A stretch of 13,719 nt of DNA from contig NZ_JAHOEA010000072.1 in NCBI RefSeq assembly GCF_019127135.1, forward strand, positions 1 to 13,719. Direction: 5' to 3'. Of the stretch, positions 7,353 through 13,392 are shown piece after piece. Position 1 is the stretch's first letter. Every line of letters starts with the position of its first letter. This stretch comes from Segatella copri (GTDB taxonomy: Bacteria > Bacteroidota > Bacteroidia > Bacteroidales > Bacteroidaceae). Position numbers and translations under genes: made by a program. Under the pieces are notes generated by a model. It worked only from the letters and a program-made list of their open reading frames with translations. It made no database searches and was not told the origin of the DNA.

Positions 7353-7360
7353 CAAAAGTA
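7353..7360 (-). promoter_or_regulatory. Second -7 box upstream of the structured RNA
   Basis: TACTTTTG on the minus strand matches TAnnTTTG, with no well-spaced -33. If used, it would give a longer transcript through 7214-7346, which contains no credible ORF, into the structured RNA. Confidence 0.35.
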
Positions 7361-7440
7361 CAATCAGGATGCGTCAAAAACTGACATAGGAAAAAGAAAA
7401 GATGAAGAAGGAAGATCAATCCCTTAAAAAAGACTAAAAT

Positions 7441-7459
7441 ATTCGCAAAAATAGCGAAT
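7441..7459. promoter_or_regulatory. Probable HigA operator (inverted repeat)
   Basis: ATTCGC-AAAAATA-GCGAAT is an inverted repeat with 6-bp arms and a 7-bp spacer. It lies 16 bp upstream of the TACCTTTG box and overlaps the expected -33 region. HigA-type antitoxins bind such palindromes to repress their own operon, so position and symmetry fit an autoregulatory operator. Confidence 0.6.
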
Positions 7460-7475
7460 GCTTATAATTAAGTAT

Positions 7476-7483
7476 TACCTTTG
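7476..7483 (+). promoter_or_regulatory. -7 promoter box of the higBA operon
   Basis: TACCTTTG is an exact TAnnTTTG match. The predicted start is near 7490, so the leader-repeat hairpin would open the transcript about 88 nt before the higB ATG. Confidence 0.6.
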
Positions 7484-7551
7484 CATAAGAAAAAGCTGCA
7501 CTCGGCAATTTGAAAGCAAAATTTCATTGCGCTCGTTTGCATTGTCTTTGC
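7476..7551 (+). repeat. Promoter-leader repeat, copy 3
   Basis: TACCTTTG is followed after 10 nt by AGCTGCACTCGG (7494-7505), CAATTTGAAAGC, a decayed centre (AAAATTTCATTGC), GCTCGTTTGCA and TGTCTTTGC. The order matches copies 1 and 2 but on the opposite strand and before an unrelated gene pair. The central palindrome is weaker than in copy 1 (AAAATTTCA for AAGCTTTCA). Confidence 0.75.
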
Positions 7552-7577
7552 AATAAATAAAACATATTATTATAATT

Positions 7578-7895
7578 ATGGAAATAACATTTGAGGAGGA
7601 TTATCTCCGAGAATTATATTATGAGGGAAAAGCGCATAATAAGAAATATCGCTTCCAACCTCAAATCATTAAGAAGTACGTTCGAGTTATTGACCTTATG
7701 GCATCCTTGAACAGTACAGAAGATTTTTATCGCTACAAAGCCTTACATTACGAAGCCCTTGTGGGTGATAAGAAAGATCGTGAATCTGTTAGAGTCAATG
7801 ACCAATATAGAATAGAGTTTCACTCTGAAGTTGTTGGCAACGAAAAACAAATCACGATATGCAATATATTAGAATTATCAAACCATTATAAATAA
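7578..7895 (+). CDS. higB: HigB-like RelE/ParE-superfamily toxin
   Basis: The product is 105 residues, the usual size for this family. Toxins of the HigB group are ribosome-dependent mRNA interferases. The family pattern is visible in the second half: FYRYKALHYEALVGDKKDRE, then SVRVNDQYRIEFHSE and a final strand NILELSNHYK. These correspond to the conserved LxxLxGdrkgxxSIRINdQyRixF and hydrophobic tail of killer-protein toxins. The N-terminal helices contain KYRFQPQIIKKYVRVIDLM. The toxin comes before the antitoxin, the order typical of higBA, with 11 nt between them. It should act in the cytoplasm and be neutralised by the downstream product. The catalytic residues look intact, but activity is unproven. 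Confidence 0.88.
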   Translation: MEITFEEDYLRELYYEGKAHNKKYRFQPQIIKKYVRVIDLMASLNSTEDFYRYKALHYEALVGDKKDRESVRVNDQYRIEFHSEVVGNEKQITICNILELSNHYK

Positions 7896-7906
7896 AAAAC
7901 AGCATT

Positions 7907-8218
7907 ATGTCAAACTTAGGTTTTGGTTTTTATCCAACTCACCCTGGTGAGGTTTTGAAAGATGAATTAGAGGAGCGTGGCATTTCGCAAAGAAAATTTG
8001 CGGAAAGCATTGGTATGGGATATTCCGTACTTAACGAAATTCTGAATGGCAAACGTCCTGTTACCACAAATTCAGCTCTGATGTTTGAGGCTGCATTGGA
8101 TATTCCTGCCGATTCTCTCCTGAAACTGCAGATGAAATACAATATGCATACTGCCCGGAAAGATAATGCTTTGGTTGAAAAGCTCAAGCAGATTCGCAGA
8201 GTTGCAGCCATGTTATAA
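7907..8218 (+). CDS. higA: HigA-family antitoxin (XRE helix-turn-helix)
   Basis: The product is 103 residues. HPGEVLKDELEERGISQRKF at about residues 12-31 is the classic start of HigA-family addiction-module antitoxins. It is followed by the helix-turn-helix (AESIGMGYSVLNEILNGKRP, about 32-51) and the dimer helices around ALMFEAALDIPADSLLKLQ. The C-terminal tail ARKDNALVEKLKQIRRVAAM is typical. The protein should bind HigB and repress the operon through the palindrome at 7441-7459. A decayed second copy of its 3' end lies at 12851-13002. The gene is followed directly by a bidirectional terminator. Confidence 0.92.
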   Translation: MSNLGFGFYPTHPGEVLKDELEERGISQRKFAESIGMGYSVLNEILNGKRPVTTNSALMFEAALDIPADSLLKLQMKYNMHTARKDNALVEKLKQIRRVAAML

Positions 8219-8222
8219 AAAA

Positions 8223-8261
8223 AGAAATGCGTCCGCACAATACGGCCGCATTTCTGTTTTT
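8223..8261. terminator. Bidirectional terminator after higA
   Basis: AGAAATGCG (8223-8231) pairs with CGCATTTCT (8247-8255), with an inner CCG/CGG pairing. T runs lie on the right and A runs on the left (from 8215), so it can serve both higA and the convergent DUF4421 gene. Confidence 0.85.
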
Positions 8262-8309
8262 GTAAAGTTACCACACAACAACTGATATGCGATTTGCTAT
8301 AGAATATTC

Positions 8310-9563
8310 CTAGAACCTGAATCCGAAGAACATTCTTACTCGCCATTTGTTTCTCTTCACCTGAAGATGATCCTCGTCTCCGGCTACTGAGAAATTATAA
8401 ACAGCAGTGGCGCCGGCAAACTTGTTGCGCCAGGAATACACGGCTGCACCTCTACCGGTAATGATGGCAGACGGGAAATGATACTTCATGCTGTTTTTAA
8501 CAGTTGGGATTTTTGTATCACTACTCCCCTCTTCTGCTTCAGCCCTCATCTTGGTATAGTCGTGGGAATATACCGTGATGGTTGGCAAGGCTGACAGATG
8601 GAACAGCAGATGGGAGGATGGAACAAGGTTATATCCATAGCCTGCACCGAGCGCCAACTCGTTAAGACGGATGGTCATTCCCTTCACCTTCGTCTTGGAA
8701 CCGTCAAAACTGGCGCCAACCATCCAACTTCCGGCACTTCGCTTCTGAATGTAGCTCTGGCTGAAGGCTGCCGGGAAGGAGAACTTGCGATAGTTGAAGG
8801 CATAATAGAAATTGAGATTCAATGCCTTCTGCGAGATTTCTCCCTTATGGACATCTATCTCGTTGGTACCCACTTTCTGATGACCATGGAATGTCTTGGA
8901 CGAGAGATAGACCACATCAAAGCCATAGCGGTTGCTATAGGAATTGAGGTTGAACTCGTAGTCCTGATTCTTGCCAGTCAACTTGGCTGGGTTCACAGCC
9001 AAGCCAAGTCCCAATCCCCGGTAAGCCACTGCCATAGAGAGGGTTCCACGGCAGTCTGCCATCACCTTGGTATGCGTTTCCGTTCCATCCGTCTTCGCTG
9101 TAGTTTCCAAATCAGCTCCCGAAAGATTGCCTCTTAGTTTAATGGTCCATCGGGCATTTGGACGGGAGATGTAGGTAGTATCATACTTTATCTTGTAATA
9201 ATTGGCTGCCAGCAGTGAATCTCCTCTGAACAATTGGCGATCGTAGAGGCTCAAGCGTCTTTGAATCTTGGCATAATGCTTCATGAACCTCTGCTTTTTC
9301 TTCTCACTCATTTTGCTCTTACCTAATTCTGCCATAAGAAGGGAGTCGCCCCATTGGAGCATACGTCCCCTATCAGCAGACTGTCGCAACTGGAGTCGCA
9401 GGCTATCTGCCATCATCAGCAGTTCTTTCAGCTTCTTTCGAGGTTTCCTGTTCTGTCCGTTCTGGGCAATGGCAGGAGCAAGTACTCCCATAGAAAATAC
9501 CACCACAAGAAATGATGCTTCCAACATCACCATTGACCCAGTTTTCATTTTTCGTCTATTCAT
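8310..9563 (-). CDS. DUF4421 family outer-membrane protein
   Basis: The product is 417 residues. A signal peptide lies within MVMLEASFLVVVFSMGVLAP and ends AIAQ. A basic, helical segment follows (about 36-115), including the Lys-rich KSKMSEKKKQRF. From about residue 125 there are alternating strands: YDTTYISRPNARWTIKLRG, RGLGLGLAVNP, SNRYGFDVVYLSSK, ELALGAGYGYNLV, and the terminal RVRMFFGFRF with a final Phe, as in outer-membrane beta-barrels. The YDTTYI-plus-barrel layout is that of DUF4421, a Bacteroidetes family without an assigned function. The start at 9563 follows a TACTTTTG box. The gene converges on higA. It looks like an ordinary chromosomal gene, intact and unrelated to its mobile neighbours. 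Confidence 0.88.
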   Translation of the reverse strand: MNRRKMKTGSMVMLEASFLVVVFSMGVLAPAIAQNGQNRKPRKKLKELLMMADSLRLQLRQSADRGRMLQWGDSLLMAELGKSKMSEKKKQRFMKHYAKIQRRLSLYDRQLFRGDSLLAANYYKIKYDTTYISRPNARWTIKLRGNLSGADLETTAKTDGTETHTKVMADCRGTLSMAVAYRGLGLGLAVNPAKLTGKNQDYEFNLNSYSNRYGFDVVYLSSKTFHGHQKVGTNEIDVHKGEISQKALNLNFYYAFNYRKFSFPAAFSQSYIQKRSAGSWMVGASFDGSKTKVKGMTIRLNELALGAGYGYNLVPSSHLLFHLSALPTITVYSHDYTKMRAEAEEGSSDTKIPTVKNSMKYHFPSAIITGRGAAVYSWRNKFAGATAVYNFSVAGDEDHLQVKRNKWRVRMFFGFRF

Positions 9564-9592
9564 CTTATTTATCTTTCTTTCCTATTCCGGTA

Positions 9593-9600
9593 CAAAAGTA
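9593..9600 (-). promoter_or_regulatory. -7 promoter box of the DUF4421 gene
   Basis: TACTTTTG on the minus strand matches TAnnTTTG, 29 bp before the ATG. It sits inside a small palindrome (CCGTAC-TTTT-GTACCGG). No clear -33 is seen. Confidence 0.55.
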
Positions 9601-9712
9601 CGGCAAAACTTCGAAACAGAAAAGGAAAAAGCAAAATAAATAAGAAATGAGGAAAGAAAAGATTAAAAGAATTGATTTTTCGTAGAACTTTAAAAGAAGA
9701 TAAAAATCAGAA

Positions 9713-9855
9713 TCCGAAACCGCAGTTTCGGAAATACGCAAAATATCAAAACAAATAAAAAAACTTAAATTAGCAAACAAACAAGCTGATATTCAGGCAT
9801 TTTTATTACCTTTGCATTCGAAACCGCCATTTCCGAAACAGCGGTTTCGGAAAAT
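9713..9855. promoter_or_regulatory. Duplicated palindromic operator around the ATPase promoter
   Basis: Two near-identical copies of CCGAAAC-nGCn-GTTTCGGAAA lie at 9714-9734 and 9833-9853, 119 bp apart and in direct orientation. Each is itself an inverted repeat. A further CGAAACCGC (9819-9827) pairs with GCGGTTTCG (9841-9849). The TACCTTTG box (9807-9814) lies between the copies and the predicted start near 9821. The arrangement fits repression with looping, or repeats used as integration ends. The rest of 9564-9888 holds only AT-rich DNA and the DUF4421 promoter. Confidence 0.6.
9807..9814 (+). promoter_or_regulatory. -7 promoter box of the AAA+ ATPase gene
   Basis: TACCTTTG matches TAnnTTTG and leaves a leader of about 68 nt that includes one operator copy, so the transcript would also carry that hairpin. 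Confidence 0.6.
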
Positions 9856-9888
9856 AGCATCAAAAAGAAACTGTAAAATTATAGAAAT

Positions 9889-11208
9889 ATGAAGTTCTTT
9901 GGAAGACAAAACGAAATAAAAGAATTGCAAGAGATAAGAAATCTATCTTTGCAAACGGCCCGTTTTACAATCGTAACCGGACGCCGACGTAGCGGTAAGA
10001 CATCCTTATTGATAAAAGCATACGAGGATGTTCAGGATATGCTGTATTTCTTTGTTGCAAGAAAATCAGAAGCAGAACTCTGCAGAGATTTTATCGAAGA
10101 GATAACGAGCAAACTTCAGCTTCCTATTCTCGGCGAAGTAACACGCTTTGCTGATATCTTTAAATATCTGCTTCAACTATCCAAGATTCGCCCTATCACT
10201 CTCATCATTGACGAATTTCAGGATTTCAAGCGGGTTAATCCATCTATCTTTTCAGATATGCAAAAGATATGGGACCTAAACAAACAGGAAGCTCATATTA
10301 ATCTTGTGGTCTGCGGTTCTGTTTATTCACTTATGAACATCATCTTTAAAAATAACAAGCAACCTCTTTATGGTAGGCAGACTGGAGAAATAAAAGTCAC
10401 TCCATTTCCCCCTTCTGTCATTAAGGAAATTCTCTCTACATATAATTCTGCCTATGCCAATGATGACCTACTGGCTCTCTACAGTTATACAGGCGGAGTA
10501 GCAGAATATGTAGAAATGATGATGGATGCAGGAGCCACGACCAAGGAACAGATGACAGAGCGGTTTATTGCAAAAAACTCTTATTTCATCTACGAAGGAA
10601 AAAATATGCTGATAGAAGAATTTGGCAAAGACTATGCCCGCTATTTCGAGATACTGCAACTTATCGCTTCAGGCTACACAACTCGAGGTGAAATAGAAAG
10701 CATCATGAAAATAGAACTTTCGGGCTATCTCACCAAACTGGAGAACGACTATTGCCTGATTTCCCGTTATACACCGATGTTTCAAAAGACCAATCGCAAC
10801 ATTCGCTATCAGATAGAAGACAACTTCCTTCGCGTCTGGTTTCGCTACATCTACAAATATGGATACATGATAGAGGTTGGCGCCAATAAAAAACTAAAAA
10901 TGGTCATGGATAAGAGCTACACCACATACACCGGCAAGGTTCTGGAAAGATATTTTATTGCCAAGATGATAGAGAGCGAAGAATATACCCAGATAGCCTC
11001 CTGGTGGGACAGAAAGGGAGAGAATGAAATCGATATTATCGCTGCCGATGAACTGGAGCAGAAGGTTATTTTTTATGAGGTAAAACGCCAAGCTAAGGAT
11101 ATAAATTTCGACATTTTAAAAGATAAAGCCGAGCATTTCTTCCAAGCTACAGGAAAATTCAAGAAATTCGATATCGGATACCATGGATTGTCGATGGAGG
11201 ATATGTAA
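9889..11208 (+). CDS. AAA+ ATPase with Arch_ATPase and DUF234 domains
   Basis: The product is 439 residues, full length for this family. The N-terminal MKFFGRQNEIKEL is the family signature. The Walker A motif is GRRRSGKT (31-38) and Walker B is ITLIIDEF (103-110) with D108 and E109. A sensor-like CGS lies at 142-144. A winged-helix region follows (about 245-315: FEILQLIASGYTTRGEIE, LTKLENDYCL). The C-terminal DUF234 part (about 315-435) contains NEIDIIA and FYEVKR, a PD-(D/E)xK-like arrangement with D382, E397 and K399. This suggests a possible nuclease. The family occurs in many copies in Bacteroidetes and archaea and its job is unknown. The end, GLSMEDM, is normal. A scrap of a LysR gene follows the stop in the same frame, and the first 33 bases of the gene recur at 12932-12964. 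Confidence 0.92.
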   Translation: MKFFGRQNEIKELQEIRNLSLQTARFTIVTGRRRSGKTSLLIKAYEDVQDMLYFFVARKSEAELCRDFIEEITSKLQLPILGEVTRFADIFKYLLQLSKIRPITLIIDEFQDFKRVNPSIFSDMQKIWDLNKQEAHINLVVCGSVYSLMNIIFKNNKQPLYGRQTGEIKVTPFPPSVIKEILSTYNSAYANDDLLALYSYTGGVAEYVEMMMDAGATTKEQMTERFIAKNSYFIYEGKNMLIEEFGKDYARYFEILQLIASGYTTRGEIESIMKIELSGYLTKLENDYCLISRYTPMFQKTNRNIRYQIEDNFLRVWFRYIYKYGYMIEVGANKKLKMVMDKSYTTYTGKVLERYFIAKMIESEEYTQIASWWDRKGENEIDIIAADELEQKVIFYEVKRQAKDINFDILKDKAEHFFQATGKFKKFDIGYHGLSMEDM

Positions 11209-11334
11209 AGCAAGCACATACAGAAGCTGGAGAAGGAATATGGGGTGCGACTGTTCGACAGAATCGGCAATCGCATCCAGCTCACCCGTGCCAGACTGTT
11301 TGCTGATTTCAGAAAACAACATTCTGACACTTAG
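11209..11334 (+). pseudogene. LysR-type helix-turn-helix fragment
   Basis: The codons right after the ATPase stop stay in frame and read SKHIQKLEKEYGVRLFDRIG, then NRIQLTRARLFADF and a stop near 11332. This is the second half of a LysR-family winged helix-turn-helix (consensus SxxIxxLExxLGxxLFxRxxxxxxLTxAG), with the usual AG after LT lost. No N-terminal half or effector domain is present. It is a remnant of a regulator that was truncated when the ATPase arrived or by a later deletion. Confidence 0.7.
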
Positions 11335-11379
11335 AATACTTTAAAAAGTTGCCTAAGATACCCCGTACCCTTTCTTCAG

Positions 11380-12711
11380 TTATTTCAAACGTTCTATGAG
11401 CATATTGAAGTTCTTTTTTCCAAGATTATTCTCAGATAAAGACTGGCTCATGTTCTTATTAACGATAAGACGTGATTGCATCTTTTCCCAAACATCAGCA
11501 TCTAGTAATTCCTTCCATTTAGCTGCACTTCGCATAATAACAAACACTACATCTTCTCTTTCGTAAGCCAAATATCTAATTAGTTTCTTTGTTAATTCCT
11601 GAGATGGCAACACAACACCCCTTGGAAAATCCTTAAAGGAAACAGAAGTGTAAGCACAATACTGAACTATTGCAAAGTTTCGGAAGAACTCATATTCCTT
11701 TTGATGATTTATGTTGAGGCGATTAATATTATTATACCAATAATAGTCACCGATTTCATTCAATGCATCGCCACAAAGGACTTGGGAACCCTCCATGCTA
11801 TATTTTTCCTTGAACTCTTCATGACTCTTAACATAAGATTCCTGTGGGGTGAGCAATCCTCTCACTTGAAATGACAGCGTATTGATCAACTCCGCCATAG
11901 CATCCTCTAAAGGTGCCCTATATCTTTCATATTGCACATTATCATTCACACCTAACTTAAATCCTGGATTTAGGCTAAGAATAACGACTTTCGCCTTGAG
12001 TGGGTTACCTCTCCACGGCTCAGCAGGAGCACCAAGAAAGTACCGGCAATCCTCTTTTGCCTTTTTATTGAATTCATTTATCACTTGCTCCTCGTAAGAA
12101 TTTGGATAAACCATTTTTATGGACTCGTCATACCAATGCGAACGCATATACTCCCCAGTCAGCTTAGGCCAAAGATTCTCTTTAACAATATCAGATTCAG
12201 ATACACTATAATAGCCAGTAGGATTAACCATACATTTTAGTAGCTCTTCACCTTTCAAAGACTTTTTCAATGAAGCCAGACTATCCCACCTTAGGTATTT
12301 CTGCGTAAAAGTTACAGACTTATCGTCTTCTGTATAAGAGAATCTCAATCTAATCTCCATCATGAGAAGATCCAACACTTTCTCTAAACTAAGTGTTTCT
12401 TTAAGATAATTAGCCATTGCAAACTGGTCATCCACGTATCTATCACCGTCAGGATATCTAAGATGCGAAACGAAATACGCCAATGTTTGCTTGATACTAT
12501 CTTGGGCAATCTCAGGATGATTGTCTAAAAACTCACGAATATGCGATAAGATATCAAAGCCCTTGTCGGCAACATAAAGCAGATGCATCAACTTTGTGTC
12601 TGTATCCGTCTGTCCAAACTCGTGACAATAATCGTCTACATAAGCCTTGATATGCCTCTCTGGTAGACTAACACGCTCTCCTCCTACTGGATAAAATGCA
12701 ATTCTTCTCAT
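11380..12711 (-). CDS. Uncharacterised protein with UDG-like C-terminal half
   Basis: The product is 443 residues from the ATG at 12711 (MRRIAFYPVGGERVSL). An upstream ATG at 12777 gives a 22-residue extension of low quality. The N-terminal half (about 1-200) is helical and unrecognised. The C-terminal half has the order AEPWRGNPLKAKVVILSLNP (about 230-249, then GFKLG), GVVLPSQELTKKLI (365-378), VVFVIMRSAAKWKEL (388-402) and SQSLSENNL (421-429). I recall this order from an unnamed family beginning PEPFxGNPxAPVVLLxLNPG, whose glycine/proline loop and late Ser/Asn motif resemble uracil-DNA-glycosylase motifs 1 and 2. Base excision or modified-base sensing is therefore possible but unproven. It is transcribed alone; a near-match -7 box (TAATCTTTG, 3-nt spacer) lies near 12757-12765. 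Confidence 0.85.
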   Translation of the reverse strand: MRRIAFYPVGGERVSLPERHIKAYVDDYCHEFGQTDTDTKLMHLLYVADKGFDILSHIREFLDNHPEIAQDSIKQTLAYFVSHLRYPDGDRYVDDQFAMANYLKETLSLEKVLDLLMMEIRLRFSYTEDDKSVTFTQKYLRWDSLASLKKSLKGEELLKCMVNPTGYYSVSESDIVKENLWPKLTGEYMRSHWYDESIKMVYPNSYEEQVINEFNKKAKEDCRYFLGAPAEPWRGNPLKAKVVILSLNPGFKLGVNDNVQYERYRAPLEDAMAELINTLSFQVRGLLTPQESYVKSHEEFKEKYSMEGSQVLCGDALNEIGDYYWYNNINRLNINHQKEYEFFRNFAIVQYCAYTSVSFKDFPRGVVLPSQELTKKLIRYLAYEREDVVFVIMRSAAKWKELLDADVWEKMQSRLIVNKNMSQSLSENNLGKKNFNMLIERLK

Positions 12712-12850
12712 AATTAATCGTTTTGATGTTACACTTTTTGCTTCAAATCTTACTACATCCACAAAGATTATCAGCATTTTCGTTTTTGCGGATTGCTATA
12801 TAACGGATTATCTAAAACTATATTGCATAAGGAACTCATTTTTTTAAAAT

Positions 12851-13002
12851 GAGGAAGCAGCTTTAGATATTCCTGCCGATTCTCTCCTGAAATTGCAGAT
12901 AAAATACAATATGCATACTGCCCAGAGAGATATGAAGTTCTTTGGAAGCAAAACGAAATAAAAAGATTCGCTACATAAACAAAAAATGCAGACGCATTTC
13001 TG
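12851..13002 (+). pseudogene. Chimeric remnant: higA 3' end joined to ATPase start
   Basis: 12851-12931 aligns with the higA 3' region (8087-8155), including the identical GATATTCCTGCCGATTCTCT. At 12932-12964 it switches to the first codons of the ATPase gene (9889-9922), with one base deleted and otherwise identical for about 32 positions. AGATTCGC (12964-12971) and then CGCATTTCTGT (12992-13002) return to the higA tail and terminator (8247-8257). AAATGC-AGAC-GCATTT still forms a small hairpin. It is a decayed paralogue of higA, patched with ATPase sequence by gene conversion or template switching. It encodes no intact product. Confidence 0.75.
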
Positions 13003-13016
13003 TATATAAACTTACC

Positions 13017-13104
13017 GCACAACAGGTGGATGACGAGCGCACAACAGCTGATGGACATTCGCACAACAGCTGATATGCAAGCGCACAACAGCTGTTGTGC
13101 GGTT
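13017..13104. repeat. 22-bp tandem array A, four units
   Basis: GCACAACAG begins at 13017, 13039, 13061 and 13083, a strict 22-bp period; units 2-4 share GCACAACAGCTG. The fourth unit turns into a 20-bp perfect palindrome (13082-13101) with core CAACAGCTGTTG. One diverged unit of the same family (CACAACAACTGATATGCG) lies after the higA terminator at 8272-8289, so the array grew from higA downstream DNA. Confidence 0.85.
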
Positions 13105-13119
13105 CGCGATAGTAACTTT

Positions 13120-13229
13120 TCCAACGACATATACTATCTCCTCCAACAACTTATCCTATATCTTCCAACAACTTATGCCGGTACTTTCAGCACCTCTTCC
13201 TATATCCATCAACACCCCGATCCACTATC
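13120..13229. repeat. 22-bp tandem array C, about five degenerate units
   Basis: TCCAAC begins at 13120, 13142 and 13164; the second and third units share TCCAACAACTTAT. Two weaker units follow at 13186 and 13208 in the same phase (TTCAGCACC, ATCAACACC). The period is again exactly 22 bp, and the unit resembles array A (CAACAACTTATGC against CAACAGCTGATATGC). A 15-bp break separates A and C. Confidence 0.65.
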
Positions 13230-13392
13230 GAGAACAGACGGAGGCACATCAATATAGAACAGCAAAGGCTTGAGAATGGAGAACATGTATATAGAATAGA
13301 TGAAACCACAGGCCATCTATTAAGGTAGTCAACTAAAAATATGACTAAGTTTCAGGAAAGTCAACGTGAATTATAAATAAGTTTTAACGGAA
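13230..13392. other. Intergenic DNA with a hairpin and a degenerate module copy
   Basis: No gene is seen. AATAGATG (13295-13302) and CATCTATT (13314-13321) form an 8-bp hairpin without a T run. GTCAACTAAAA (13328-13338) and CAGGAAAGTCAACG (13353-13366) form a diverged copy of the module found inverted in the right arm of the adjacent element (13650-13688). Confidence 0.5.

Noticed and set aside
12771..13130. 119-codon minus-strand ORF
   Set aside because: It is antisense to the higA/ATPase remnant and array A, and has no domain or plausible start.
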